A stretch of 64,000 nt of DNA from Pradoshia eiseniae (GCF_002946355.1 NZ_PKOZ01000012.1:20806-84805), one strand, 5' to 3'. Shown: positions 53,208 to 62,864, numbered from the stretch's first letter. Numbers and translations: made by a program. The notes: a model not told the origin generated them from the letters alone.

Positions 53208-54110
53208 ATGTACAATATTAAAGCTGTTTCCAAACTATTAGATATGCCAACCGTGACGATTCGCTCCTGGGAAACGCGTTATCAAGCCATTACCCCAGAG
53301 CGGACAGAGTCGGGGCACAGGGTGTACACTGAAGAGAACTTGAATGATTTGAAGTGGCTTAAGAAGCAAATTCACGAGAATGGCTTGAACATCAGTCAGG
53401 CAGTGCACCTGCTTAAGGCGAAGAAGGCTGAGGAGACGACGCTGGAACTTCTGCCGGACACAGGCGATAATGATCCTGAAGAGCGATTCAAGAAACAAAT
53501 CGATGAATTATACGCAGCTGTGCTTGAACTCGAAGCCGATAAATGCAACCGTCTGCTTGATTTGTATTTCTCCCAATTCAATTATCATACCGTCTTCTAC
53601 TCGATTGTTGTGCCTCTCATGTACAAGGTCGGAGAGGAATGGGAGAAAGGCAATCTACATGTCGTGAAGGAGCATATGATCAGTAATATCATCCTGCACC
53701 GCTCCATTAGATTCTTCAGCGTGTTTGAGACCTCTCCTAATTTGCCGAGAATTATGGCCATTTGTCCAAAGGGAGAGCATCATCAGCTTGGCTTGATTCT
53801 CTTCACCCTGTTTCTGCGTGAAAAGCATTATCCAGTCTATTATATCGGAGCTGACACTCCGCTAGAGGGTATTGCTGATTTAATAAAGGAGAAGGATATC
53901 AACATTCTCGCCATCTCCACCTCACGCCAAACAGACCAAAGCCTTGTCGAAAGCTATATAGACTCTATCAGCAAGATTAACCCATCATTGAAATACCTTG
54001 TCGGCGGTCTCGGTATCAAAGAAACACAACTGACCAACAACCGATTGAATATTTCCCCAGATGACCGAAACTGGGAGCAAATCATGGACCTAATCACCTA
54101 TTCTTCATAA
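53208..54110 (+). CDS. MerR-type regulator with a B12-binding domain (CarH/LitR-like)
   Basis: A 300-residue protein. Residues about 1-70 are a MerR DNA-binding domain (NIKAVSKLLDMPTVTIRSWE). About 90-170 form the B12-cap helical bundle with the motif W145-x9-E155-H156, and 180-295 the Rossmann B12 domain with E190-x-H192-x-x-G195. These are the marks of CarH and LitR, which bind adenosylcobalamin and act as light sensors. The residue after W145, which is the His that ligates cobalt in the light state of Thermus CarH, is Glu here. ATG chosen at 53208 after AGAGGG. The neighbours are an ABC exporter upstream and a Ca2+ ATPase downstream. Confidence 0.9.
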   Translation: MYNIKAVSKLLDMPTVTIRSWETRYQAITPERTESGHRVYTEENLNDLKWLKKQIHENGLNISQAVHLLKAKKAEETTLELLPDTGDNDPEERFKKQIDELYAAVLELEADKCNRLLDLYFSQFNYHTVFYSIVVPLMYKVGEEWEKGNLHVVKEHMISNIILHRSIRFFSVFETSPNLPRIMAICPKGEHHQLGLILFTLFLREKHYPVYYIGADTPLEGIADLIKEKDINILAISTSRQTDQSLVESYIDSISKINPSLKYLVGGLGIKETQLTNNRLNISPDDRNWEQIMDLITYSS

Positions 54111-54117
54111 GCTTCTC

Positions 54118-54143
54118 CCTGGCAAATGCCAGGCTTTTTTTTT
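54118..54143 (+). terminator. Terminator of the CarH-like gene
   Basis: A 6-bp stem CCTGGC/GCCAGG with a 4-nt loop and TTTTTTTTT. Confidence 0.85.
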
Positions 54144-54398
54144 GCTCTTTTTTATATCTAAACCTCAATGTTATCTTTGCAGATAATAGGTTCATTTCTC
54201 TTAAGTAGTTATTTTTAGAAATCCCCATATCAAAACTACTTTTTTGCTAGAATATATGTATAAGTATTTTATATAGCAATAATGACAAGAAGAACAACCG
54301 ACAAGCAAAAGTTCTCTTTTTGCATATTTGGACCTTAATCATACGTGAAAAAGAATAATTGCTATCAAATGTTTTTGTTTATGAAAGGAGATGTTTTT

Positions 54399-57038
54399 TT
54401 GGAATTTCACAGTAGTAGCATAGAGGATGTATTGCAGGCGACAGATAGCACCGAGAAGGGATTATCCTCAGCCGAGGCAAAAAAACGGTTGGAACGCGAT
54501 GGTTTCAATGAGCTTGCTGCGAAAGAAAAGGATCCTATTTGGAAGTTATTTCTAGAAAACTTCAAAGACCCAATGGTTATTGTTTTGCTAATTGCAGCAA
54601 TCGTTCAGATCATCTTAGGCGAAATAATAGAGTCAATCATTATTTTTGCCGTATTGATGATCAATGCGGTTATCAGTGTGATCCAAACGAGAAAAGCTGA
54701 AAGCTCGCTTGATGCATTAAGGCAATTGTCAGCACCAGAAGCAAAGGTTTTACGTGATGGTGTGAGGCAGACACTTCCAGCTCGCGAGCTGGTTAGGGGC
54801 GATATTGTTTTATTGGAGGCTGGTGATTATGTGCCAGCAGATGGACGGGTAGTAGAATCAGGCAGCTTAAAGCTTGAAGAAGGTATGCTGACAGGAGAAT
54901 CAGAGGCTGTTGAGAAATATTCGGATATTATAGAAGGCAATGTACCGCTTGGCGATCGCTTTAACATGGTCTATAGCGGGGCCATGGTTGTATATGGACG
55001 CGGAACAGTTGTCATAACTGGAACCGGCAGTGAAACGGAAATTGGCAAGATTGCAGGCTTGATAGAGAGTGCTGAGGAGAAGGCAACGCCATTGCAGCGC
55101 AAGCTCGAGGTATTCAGCAAAAAGCTTGGCATAGCCATATTATTGCTATGTATTGTCATATTTGGCGTTGAAACAGGTCGACTATGGCTTTCAGATACAA
55201 CAGCAGATATGACTGTTGGTATTTTGAATGCGTTAATGTTTGCTGTTGCAGTCGCAGTTGCGGCTATACCTGAAGCATTATCCTCCATTGTTACGATTGT
55301 GCTGTCTGTTGGTACGAGTAAAATGGCCAAGCAGCATGCGATTATAAGAAAACTTCCTGCCGTTGAAACGCTAGGCTCAACTAGCGTGATTTGCACAGAC
55401 AAGACGGGTACCTTAACACAAAATAAAATGACCGTGGTAGATTATTATTTGCCGACGGGGAAAAAAGAGTCATTTCCGAGCGACCCAAATACATGGTCAG
55501 ATAGCGAAAAAGCCTTAATACATATAGCGGCCTTATGTAATGACGCGCATATAAATGAAGAAGGCAAAGAGCTAGGCGATCCGACAGAAGTGGCCTTAAT
55601 TGCATTCAGCAATAAAGTCAATAAACCTTATCAGGATATTCGCGAACGTTTCCCTCGGGAAGCGGAAATTCCATTTGACTCTGACCGCAAGCTGATGACA
55701 ACCATCCATACATTCAATCATCAGAAGGCAATGCTTGTTAAAGGCGGACCTGATGTCATGTTTGAACGGTGCAGCTTCGTTTTAATCGATGGAAAGAAAC
55801 AGCCGCTGACAGATGAACTTCTTGGACGCTTTCAGAATGCGAACGAAGAGTTCTCCAAAAACGCTTTGCGGGTCTTGGCTTATGGATATAAAGAAATTGC
55901 GGCAGATAAGACAGAGGCTGGCATTCAGGATGAGCATGATTTAGTATTAGTCGGGTTAACCGCCATGATTGATCCTCCACGCGAAGAGGTTTATGACTCG
56001 ATTGAGGAGGCGAAGAAAGCCGGTATTCGCACAGTCATGATAACGGGGGACCATAAAACAACAGCACAAGCGATTGGACGGGAAATCGGCTTAATGGATG
56101 AAGACGATATTGCTGTTACGGGTCAGGAGCTTGATGCAATGTCCGATGAGGAACTTGATCGCAAACTTGAGCAGATTTCTGTCTATGCACGTGTTTCCCC
56201 TGAAAACAAAATCCGGATTGTTCGTGCATGGCAAAGAAAAGGCCAGATTACGAGCATGACAGGAGATGGCGTGAATGATGCCCCTGCTTTGAAGCAGGCA
56301 GATATCGGCGTGGCGATGGGAAGCGGCACCGATGTTGCCAAGGATGCAGCTGCCATGATTCTCACAGACGATAACTTTGTTTCGATTGTAAAAGCGGTAG
56401 CTGTCGGTAGAACCGTATTTGATAATATCAAAAAGGCGATTGCTTATTTGTTTGCAGGAAATGTTGGATCAATCATCGCCATTTTATTTGCCTTGATCAT
56501 CGGCTGGGTCAATCCGTTTACAGCGTTGCAGCTGCTCTTCATTAACTTGGTCAACGATTCCCTGCCAGCAATAGCGCTTGGGATGGAGAAATCTGAACCT
56601 GACGTCATGAAGCGCAAGCCGCGAAATATCCAAGAAGGAATCTTTGCTGGAGGAACGATGCAGGATGTAATAGTACGTGGTACTTTAATCGGAATTGCGG
56701 TTATTATTTCACAATATATCGGTCTGCAGCAATCCGAGGAAATCAGTGTGGCTATGGCCTTCACAACATTGATTCTGGCACGAACATTACAGACGTTTGC
56801 AGCGCGCTCCAATAAGCAAACTATTTTTGAAGTTGGTTTATTCAGCAATAAATACGTGCTCGGAGCAGTCGCGTTTTGCTTAGTGTTATATACGATTACC
56901 ATTTTGCCGGGCGCGCGGGAGGTTTTCTCCATCCCAGCTGCATTCGGTTGGCATGAGTGGGCGATCGCAACTGGCTTAGCGCTTGCCGCCGTCATTCTTA
57001 TGGAACTGAAAAAAGTCGTAGCACGCATAGCTAAATAA
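54399..57038 (+). CDS. Ca2+-transporting P-type ATPase (SERCA-like)
   Basis: An 879-residue P2A-type ATPase. Motifs include TGES, IPEAL in TM4, the phosphorylated Asp in ICTDKTGTLTQNK and TGDGVNDAPALKQADIG. Segments around IPEALSSIVTIVLSVGTSKM and KQHAIIRKLPAVETLG are close to the Listeria calcium ATPase LMCA1. It exports Ca2+ from the cytosol. The TTG at 54399 is 8 nt after AAAGGAG and gives MEFHSSSIEDVLQ; upstream starts lack a site. Single gene with its own terminator. Confidence 0.92.
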   Translation: MEFHSSSIEDVLQATDSTEKGLSSAEAKKRLERDGFNELAAKEKDPIWKLFLENFKDPMVIVLLIAAIVQIILGEIIESIIIFAVLMINAVISVIQTRKAESSLDALRQLSAPEAKVLRDGVRQTLPARELVRGDIVLLEAGDYVPADGRVVESGSLKLEEGMLTGESEAVEKYSDIIEGNVPLGDRFNMVYSGAMVVYGRGTVVITGTGSETEIGKIAGLIESAEEKATPLQRKLEVFSKKLGIAILLLCIVIFGVETGRLWLSDTTADMTVGILNALMFAVAVAVAAIPEALSSIVTIVLSVGTSKMAKQHAIIRKLPAVETLGSTSVICTDKTGTLTQNKMTVVDYYLPTGKKESFPSDPNTWSDSEKALIHIAALCNDAHINEEGKELGDPTEVALIAFSNKVNKPYQDIRERFPREAEIPFDSDRKLMTTIHTFNHQKAMLVKGGPDVMFERCSFVLIDGKKQPLTDELLGRFQNANEEFSKNALRVLAYGYKEIAADKTEAGIQDEHDLVLVGLTAMIDPPREEVYDSIEEAKKAGIRTVMITGDHKTTAQAIGREIGLMDEDDIAVTGQELDAMSDEELDRKLEQISVYARVSPENKIRIVRAWQRKGQITSMTGDGVNDAPALKQADIGVAMGSGTDVAKDAAAMILTDDNFVSIVKAVAVGRTVFDNIKKAIAYLFAGNVGSIIAILFALIIGWVNPFTALQLLFINLVNDSLPAIALGMEKSEPDVMKRKPRNIQEGIFAGGTMQDVIVRGTLIGIAVIISQYIGLQQSEEISVAMAFTTLILARTLQTFAARSNKQTIFEVGLFSNKYVLGAVAFCLVLYTITILPGAREVFSIPAAFGWHEWAIATGLALAAVILMELKKVVARIAK

Positions 57039-57074
57039 GAATAGGTACTTTTAATGGGAGTCTGTTCAACAGAC

Positions 57075-57103
57075 AAGGGGTGACACATTTTGTGTCACCC
57101 CTT
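57075..57103. terminator. Terminator of the Ca2+ ATPase gene
   Basis: A 13-bp perfect stem AAGGGGTGACACA and its complement with a 3-nt loop. It also lies at the 3' end of the convergent gene at 57111. Confidence 0.85.
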
Positions 57104-57110
57104 TCTACGT

Positions 57111-57539
57111 TTACGAAAGAATTCTAGCAATAAAAAGGTATATGATGAAAATGGAAATATAAAGTGTGTCCAGACCCGCCAAGTATAACCCCATTTTTGA
57201 TTTTTTCAGCTTTTCCAGACGAGAATGATAGATGGTATCATATAAACCAATGACAAATAAAATGAATGAAACCATACTCACAAGGATATTGCCCGTGATC
57301 ACTATTGCAAGGATATATATCAGCCATCTGCGAAAGAAATTAAACATTAACCCAAATAATATCAAGGATAGTGAATTCGGATTTATAACCAACTCATCCT
57401 CGGAGGATATTTCACTTAATCCTCTTTGAATATCTTTGTAATCCTTTAAGTAGCTCACGTTAACCTCTAAAATAATACAACAATATAGGATGATTACAAT
57501 CTCCTCATTATTTCTTACGAGCTCCATCAAATTGGACAA
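57111..57539 (-). CDS. Membrane protein, unknown function
   Basis: A 142-residue protein with four likely helices (about residues 13-27, 58-70, 75-100 and 121-140) and a central polar loop (DYKDIQRGLSEISSEDELVIN). The start is uncertain: a TTG at 57539 lies 3 nt past GGGAG, and an ATG four codons later lies further from it. No family is recognised. It is downstream of a GNAT gene on the same strand (12 bp gap), so they may be co-transcribed. Confidence 0.55.
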   Translation of the reverse strand: MSNLMELVRNNEEIVIILYCCIILEVNVSYLKDYKDIQRGLSEISSEDELVINPNSLSLILFGLMFNFFRRWLIYILAIVITGNILVSMVSFILFVIGLYDTIYHSRLEKLKKSKMGLYLAGLDTLYISIFIIYLFIARILS

Positions 57540-57551
57540 CTCCCATTACCA

Positions 57552-58106
57552 TCACTTTTTCATCACTTTTTCGAACCTAAAAAATTCATATTCCTCTAAA
57601 GAACTAATGTTATCCTGATGCTTATTTTCACTGGATTGATGCGGATCCGGGTTAAACTGATTATAGAACTCAACAATGTGGAATCCGCATTTATTTACGT
57701 AAAAATGAATGTTCCGTTTTTCAAAATACGGTGTCACGAGCTCCCATACTTCAGTATCCGGATAGTATTCTTCAATGGCTTTCCATGCAAGAGTACCAAC
57801 ACCACGGCTATGGGATTTAGATGAAATGAAGAGTAAATCGACCGAATTTCGGTGAGTTTCGGTGTCAATTCTTAAGACCACACCCCCAACCTTTTCACCG
57901 TTCAGTGAAATATGATAAATGACCGCTCCAGGAGCGTTAAAGGACTGCTCGATATCCTCATCTGATGGGATAGGACCCTCCTCTGCATCTCCCAAATTCT
58001 CAATTAGCCCCTTCGTGAAAGATTCCTGCAATTCCTTTTTGAATAGCGGCAAATCCTTTTCATCTGCAGGCATAAGCTGCACTTTATTCTCTAGGTGTTT
58101 ATTCAT
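57552..58106 (-). CDS. GNAT-family N-acetyltransferase
   Basis: A 184-residue GNAT protein. The N-terminal strand-helix is QLMPADEKDLPLFKKELQES, the central strand is GEKVGGVVLRIDTETH, and the acetyl-CoA-binding region is SKSHSRGVGTLAWKAIEEYYP, with the R/Q-x-x-G-x-G/A motif written SRGVGT. The C-terminal NIHFYVNKCGFHIVEFYN completes the fold. Acceptor unknown. The ATG at 58106 follows AAAGGACAG; a longer frame has no site. Confidence 0.85.
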   Translation of the reverse strand: MNKHLENKVQLMPADEKDLPLFKKELQESFTKGLIENLGDAEEGPIPSDEDIEQSFNAPGAVIYHISLNGEKVGGVVLRIDTETHRNSVDLLFISSKSHSRGVGTLAWKAIEEYYPDTEVWELVTPYFEKRNIHFYVNKCGFHIVEFYNQFNPDPHQSSENKHQDNISSLEEYEFFRFEKVMKK

Positions 58107-58282
58107 CTCTTCTGTCCTTTCTAGCATTACAAGTATGTACATTTATGTAAGTTCATTAAGACTTATTCAAAATTCTTTCACCAAACATGATTCCCCCATT
58201 AAAATTCTGTTTTAATGTCTTATAACTTGCAACAAAACAAGACTTGAATACAATACATCTTAATTCTCCTGCTTAACCTATA

Positions 58283-58480
58283 TTACCTCTTTATAGCTCG
58301 CCTTATATCAAAGATTCCTAGAGACCCGCAAATCAATACCCCTAGACCCAGTATAGATGTAAGAACCCAATTATTTCCCCAACTAATAATGACCGTGCAC
58401 AAGCAGCTGAAGGAAATCAATAATGCTCCATATTTCGCTTGCCTTTCTTTCCATTTGGATAAAAGATTGTTCTTTTTCAA
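58283..58480 (-). CDS. Small membrane protein, unknown function
   Basis: A 65-residue protein with a basic N-terminus (KKNNLLSKWKERQAK) and two helices at about residues 18-33 and 38-55. TTG start after GGGTGGGG. No family is recognised. Confidence 0.5.
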   Translation of the reverse strand: MKKNNLLSKWKERQAKYGALLISFSCLCTVIISWGNNWVLTSILGLGVLICGSLGIFDIRRAIKR

Positions 58481-58692
58481 TTTACCCCACCCCCATTTCA
58501 GTCAGTTTCATGCAGATGAACATCCTCTAACCTGCCATCTCCTCATTTCCCCTACCATAAGCTATTCATGACCGTTAATCTAGGCAAAAAATCTTTTTTT
58601 AAAAAATAGGTTGAATTATTTGCTAAACGGGAAGATTAGTTATACATTATCTATATAATAATTATATAAAACCATTAAAAGGATGTGGACAT

Positions 58693-59760
58693 ATGTTTCT
58701 GGCTTGGAATGAAATGAAGAACAACAAGCTCAGATTTGCTCTAATTATCGGTGTACTTACACTCGTTTCTTATTTGGTCTTCTTCTTATCAGGTCTTGCG
58801 AACGGACTAGAGAACCTCAATAAGGAGGCCGTCGATAAATGGGAGGCAGAAGGGGTCATTCTGACGGACGAATCAGATATTAATCTCCCTCAATCGAGCT
58901 TTGAAAAAGATGAATATGATGGAAACGGTGCCTCTGAAACAGCCGCGTTAGGACAATTCAATTCCATCGCCACATCAGGTGACAATAAAGCAAATGTAGC
59001 GATTTTCGGTATCATGGAAGATGAATTCATCATGCCAGATGTGACAGAAGGCGAAAGCTTTAATGAAACTGGAGAAGTCATCGCAGATGATTCACTGAAG
59101 GATGAAGGGTTTAAGGTGGGCGACGAGCTTGAGCTCTCTTCGACCGAAGAAACATTGACAATCGTCGGTTTCACCGAGGATGCCAAATTTAATGCAGCAC
59201 CAGTCCTCTATGGAACCATGGAGACCTACCAGAAGGTCCGTTACGGGGAAGCAGCTGAAGCCAATGAGGATTTCATCAATGCCTACATTGTGCGTGCAGA
59301 CAATCTTGATGACGTTTCTGTAGATGATTCCTTGCAACTCGTCTCTACTCAAACATTTATTGAAAACATGCCGGGATATACGGAGCAAAATTTAACGCTG
59401 ACTTTAATGATCTACTTCTTATTTATTGTTTCAGCCGTCATTCTTGCTATCTTCCTTTACGTGCTGACGATTCAGAAGATTAGTATTTTTGGAGTTATGA
59501 AGGCGCAAGGAATATCCAATCGCTATTTATCCAACTCCGTCATTGCGCAAACCTTCCTGCTCGCACTATTCGGGGTCATAGTAGGGTTTGGTCTAACGCT
59601 TCTTACCGGCTTCTTCCTGCCAGCCGCCGTTCCTGTTGCCTTTAACTATGCGGACATGGCTCTTTATGCAGCCATCCTAGTTGTCGTATCAGTGCTCGGA
59701 GCCCTATTCTCCGTGCAAACCATCGTGAAAATCGATCCATTAAGAGCGATAGGAGGATAA
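58693..59760 (+). CDS. FtsX-like ABC transporter permease
   Basis: A 355-residue permease with one N-terminal helix (about 15-35), a large extracellular domain rich in Asp and Glu (about 40-230), and three C-terminal helices, the FtsX/DevC plan. The IQKISIFGVMKAQGISNRYL loop is the usual coupling segment. The following gene encodes its ATPase. The pair probably exports a peptide or lipid or acts mechanically on envelope proteins, as MacB-type systems do. Confidence 0.88.
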   Translation: MFLAWNEMKNNKLRFALIIGVLTLVSYLVFFLSGLANGLENLNKEAVDKWEAEGVILTDESDINLPQSSFEKDEYDGNGASETAALGQFNSIATSGDNKANVAIFGIMEDEFIMPDVTEGESFNETGEVIADDSLKDEGFKVGDELELSSTEETLTIVGFTEDAKFNAAPVLYGTMETYQKVRYGEAAEANEDFINAYIVRADNLDDVSVDDSLQLVSTQTFIENMPGYTEQNLTLTLMIYFLFIVSAVILAIFLYVLTIQKISIFGVMKAQGISNRYLSNSVIAQTFLLALFGVIVGFGLTLLTGFFLPAAVPVAFNYADMALYAAILVVVSVLGALFSVQTIVKIDPLRAIGG

Positions 59761-59765
59761 TGAAT

Positions 59766-60437
59766 ATGGCATTATTAGAACTTAAAGAGGTTAATAAAGT
59801 CTTCAAATCAGGCAAGACAGAAATCGAGGCATTGAAGCCAACCAATTTCATAGCAGAGGCTGGAGAGCTCATCGCCGTCATCGGCCCTTCCGGTTCAGGC
59901 AAAAGTACCTTCTTGACGATTGCCGGTGGACTTCAAACCCCGAGCAATGGGGATGTGCTCATTAACGGAAACAATCTGATCGATCTAAAAGAGAAGAAAC
60001 GAGCATCACTCAGACTAAAAGAGATTGGTTTTGTCCTGCAATCGTCTAATCTTGTTCCATTCCTGACCGTCCAGCAGCAAATGAAGCTGCTCGATAAGGT
60101 CAAAAAGGATAATCTAAGAGAAGATCAGCTAGAGCAAATGTATGACTCGCTTGGCATTGGTGAGCTGCTGAACAGCTTTCCCTCTGATTTATCCGGCGGG
60201 CAGCGTCAGCGTGTGGCGATTGCCAAGGCTCTTTATACAGACCCAAGCATCATTCTCGCAGATGAACCGACTGCATCCTTGGACTCAGACCGGGCATTTG
60301 AGGTCATGGATATGCTGAAGGCTGCGACTAAGCAGAACAAAAAGACGACCATCGTCGTCACACATGACACAAGACTGATTGATTATTGCGACAAGGTCTA
60401 TAAGATTACCGACGGGCTGCTTAAGCTTGAAGCATAA
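59766..60437 (+). CDS. ABC transporter ATPase of the LolD/MacB type
   Basis: A 223-residue ATPase. Walker A is GPSGSGKST, the signature DLSGGQRQRVAIAKAL and Walker B IILADEPTASLD. The start at 59766 lies 9 nt after AGGAGG; an ATG six nt earlier overlaps the permease stop and is too close to that site. It forms a complete exporter with the FtsX-type permease. Confidence 0.9.
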   Translation: MALLELKEVNKVFKSGKTEIEALKPTNFIAEAGELIAVIGPSGSGKSTFLTIAGGLQTPSNGDVLINGNNLIDLKEKKRASLRLKEIGFVLQSSNLVPFLTVQQQMKLLDKVKKDNLREDQLEQMYDSLGIGELLNSFPSDLSGGQRQRVAIAKALYTDPSIILADEPTASLDSDRAFEVMDMLKAATKQNKKTTIVVTHDTRLIDYCDKVYKITDGLLKLEA

Positions 60438-60450
60438 GCTTTCATATATC

Positions 60451-60477
60451 AAGGGCACTCCAATAGGTGGTGCCCTT
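60451..60477 (+). terminator. Terminator of the FtsX-type ABC operon
   Basis: An 8-bp stem AAGGGCAC/GTGCCCTT with an 11-nt loop; the T-run is short (TTT). Confidence 0.55.
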
Positions 60478-60485
60478 TGCGCATG

Positions 60486-60514
60486 AAAAGGCCCAGTTCA
60501 TTTCTGTACTGGGC
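60486..60514 (-). terminator. Terminator of chrA
   Basis: Stem GCCCAGT/ACTGGGC with a 10-nt loop, followed on the minus strand by TTTT. Confidence 0.65.
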
Positions 60515-60531
60515 ACTTCCCTAAATAGCTC

Positions 60532-61728
60532 CTATTTAGTTAGAACATCTAACCCGATACCAAACAAGGCACCTGCCACTACAACGCTCCAAGGCGGAAG
60601 CTTCCAATATGCTAGCATACTGAAGAGAACTGCTGCAGCGGCAAAATCTGTCGCACCCTTAATCGTACTTGTCCAAATCGGCTGATAAAAGGCGGCAATC
60701 AGGATGCCGACCACAGCGGCATTCACGCCCATAAACGCCCCCTTCATCGCTGGGTTTTGGCGAAGATTCGCCCAAAATGGCAGGGTCCCGACAATGAGCA
60801 GGAAAGCAGGCAAGAAAATCGCTGCGGTGGCCAATAAGCCTCCTGCCCAGCCATTCATCACGGCGCCCAAATATGCAGCAAAGGTGAACAATGGTCCCGG
60901 CACAGCCTGAGCCGCTCCGTATCCAGCCAGGAAAGCCTCCTCACTCACCCAGACGGTCGGCACCACTTCTTGCTCGAGCAAAGGCAATACAACATGCCCT
61001 CCTCCGAATACAAGTGCTCCTGAACGGTAAAAGCTATCAAATACGGCAATCCATTCAATGGATGTTATCTCTCTTAAAATAGGCAGTAATAGAAGTAGGC
61101 CAAAGAACGCTGCCAGGCACGCAGCGGCAAGATTCTTCGACAAAGGAATCTCAAACGGAGCGTCATCATCTTCCCCATCCTGCTTAAATAGGAGATACCC
61201 AGCCAATGCCCCTAGCCCAATGACGATTACTTGAGCAAATGTCATTTCCCAAACGAGCGTAATGATCAGAGCTATAAGCGCGATTGCTTTTCTTTTCAAA
61301 TCCGGCGTTAATTTCTCGGCCATCCCAACAATCGCATGGGCGACGACCGCTACCGCTACTAGCTTTAATCCATGGATCCAGCCCGCTGAACCCACTTCCA
61401 TCCCATCCAGCAAAAGCGCAAACAAAATCAGCGCAATAACGGAAGGAAGCGTGAATCCGATAAATGAGGTGATTCCCCCTAACAATCCGCCGCGGACAAT
61501 CCCTATTCCGATACCAACCTGACTGCTCGCAGGCCCCGGCAGGAATTGACATAATGCCACGAGCTCTGCATACCCCTTCTCATCAAGCCACTTGCGCCTT
61601 TTCACATACTCCTCATGAAAATAGCCAAGATGGGCGATTGGTCCTCCAAAGGAAGTAAAGCCAAGTCTCGTTGATACCATGAGTATCTCAGCTAATGCTT
61701 TTCCGGAAATCCGTTTCCGTTCTCTCAT
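60532..61728 (-). CDS. chrA: Chromate transporter, two-domain ChrA type
   Basis: A 398-residue protein with two homologous halves and about ten helices. The N-terminal half has TSFGGPIAHLGYFHEEYVKR and QFLPGPASSQVGIGIG, and the second half FGGGHVVLPLLEQEVV and AVPGPLFTFAAYLG, the double ChrA signature. It exports chromate; in many soil bacteria it is constitutive and its natural substrate is not certain. The ATG is preceded by AGGAAGGGA. No chrB-like regulator is adjacent. Confidence 0.92.
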   Translation of the reverse strand: MRERKRISGKALAEILMVSTRLGFTSFGGPIAHLGYFHEEYVKRRKWLDEKGYAELVALCQFLPGPASSQVGIGIGIVRGGLLGGITSFIGFTLPSVIALILFALLLDGMEVGSAGWIHGLKLVAVAVVAHAIVGMAEKLTPDLKRKAIALIALIITLVWEMTFAQVIVIGLGALAGYLLFKQDGEDDDAPFEIPLSKNLAAACLAAFFGLLLLLPILREITSIEWIAVFDSFYRSGALVFGGGHVVLPLLEQEVVPTVWVSEEAFLAGYGAAQAVPGPLFTFAAYLGAVMNGWAGGLLATAAIFLPAFLLIVGTLPFWANLRQNPAMKGAFMGVNAAVVGILIAAFYQPIWTSTIKGATDFAAAAVLFSMLAYWKLPPWSVVVAGALFGIGLDVLTK

Positions 61729-62015
61729 GCATCCCTTCCTCCCTAATTCTAGTGATTTTTATGTAGAGTATGAAGTGTGTGTTCTTTAGAGGTTATCTAT
61801 CCATCTACGAAGTTATCATACCATTATTACCCGACCGCAAAACAAATATTTCACACTGTATGGGTACTCATGTTACTTTTTCAAAAGACTGTTTTCGGAT
61901 GGATTGTTGCTTTTGAATAAACGGCAGGTTAGCGGAAGAAGGATTTTTGGAATGGTCGAGAGAATATATAAAAATGGCATTTCTATTAAGCAGTCTACAT
62001 TAAGGAGTGATCATT
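61729..62015. other. Intergenic region before the accessory end
   Basis: No gene seen. From about here to the right edge the sequence is richer in A and T and its codon use favours A/T third bases more than the genes to the left. Confidence 0.35.
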
Positions 62016-62240
62016 TTGAATGAGTGTCCTAATTGCGGCAGTGAAATGAAAAAGGGTTATATACAAAGTGGTACTAGACTTGCTTGGGTACCAAAAGTAT
62101 CTAAGTTGAGTATTGAACCCAGTTTAAATAAAGAATCCGTTTTATTATCGAATCAAAGTCGTTTTTCAATTAATTATGTAGATGCTTATTTATGTGAGGA
62201 TTGTAAAAAAGTCCTTATTGATTATTCTAATGAAAAATAG
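62016..62240 (+). CDS. PF20097 (DUF6487)-type zinc-ribbon protein
   Basis: A 74-residue protein with CPNCGSEMKKGYIQSG at the start and CEDCKKVLIDY at the end, two CxxC pairs that can bind zinc. The middle (RLAWVPK, LSIEPSL) resembles members of the PF20097 family of short zinc-ribbon proteins. Function unknown. The TTG at 62016 is 8 nt past AAGGAG; a GTG three codons earlier overlaps that site. Confidence 0.7.
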   Translation: MNECPNCGSEMKKGYIQSGTRLAWVPKVSKLSIEPSLNKESVLLSNQSRFSINYVDAYLCEDCKKVLIDYSNEK

Positions 62241-62345
62241 AGTTTATGTACAAGACTGCTTCAAGAGTGGTCTTTTTCTCTGTGCTGCTAAAAGGGCAGC
62301 ATTCCTGTAATAAATGAAAGATGGAAATCAAGTTTGTGAACAAAC

Positions 62346-62440
62346 GCACTAAAACTAACAGGGAGCGTTGATACAGGAAGGATTAATGCTTCTTTCTGTT
62401 GAACTCCTTATTGAAGTAAAGTAGTTGTATAAAGAGAATT
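62346..62440 (+). repeat. Interspersed repeat, copy A
   Basis: Contains ACTAACAGGGAGCGTTGAT and then GTTGAACTCCTTATTGAAG. Similar sequences in copies B and C share the AACTAACRGG...GTTGAACTYCTTAT pattern. This kind of repeat is spread in several Bacillus genomes, from general experience; not verified here. Confidence 0.5.
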
Positions 62441-62463
62441 GAAAGGAAAGGGAGCTATAAAAG

Positions 62464-62691
62464 GTGGACTTATTATTCTGGATAACTATTGGTTTCATAA
62501 TAACGGGATTTGTTATTCTCGCTTCTATGAAAAAAGGTATGGAAAGTAAGGTAGCTTTTATAAAAGCCAATATAGAAGACGAGGGAAATTCATCAAAAGC
62601 TAAATCCGTAATTTTTTGGATTTTAAGTACCGTTGCTTGGGGCATAGTGAGTATGTCTCTTGTGGTTTGGTGTTTTAAGAATTACTTTTGA
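62464..62691 (+). CDS. Small membrane protein, unknown function
   Basis: A 75-residue protein with helices at about residues 3-21 and 48-70 and a polar middle. GTG start with GGGAG 10 nt upstream. It lies between two copies of an interspersed repeat. No family is recognised. Confidence 0.5.
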   Translation: MDLLFWITIGFIITGFVILASMKKGMESKVAFIKANIEDEGNSSKAKSVIFWILSTVAWGIVSMSLVVWCFKNYF

Positions 62692-62712
62692 TAACTATTA
62701 GTTTCGAATGTA

Positions 62713-62800
62713 TTTAAACTAACGGAGCTGTTGTTTCGGGAATGATTAACGATCTTTTATGTTGAACTTCTTATGGAGGAAAAGGGGCAGTTTAGTGGAA
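62713..62800 (+). repeat. Interspersed repeat, copy B
   Basis: Contains AAACTAACGGAGCTGTTGTT and then GTTGAACTTCTTATGGAGG. Compare copies A and C. Confidence 0.5.
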
Positions 62801-62864
62801 GAAATAGATGTATATCTATCTAAATATTAATGTTAAAATTATACAAAATTAGGAGGTGATAAAC

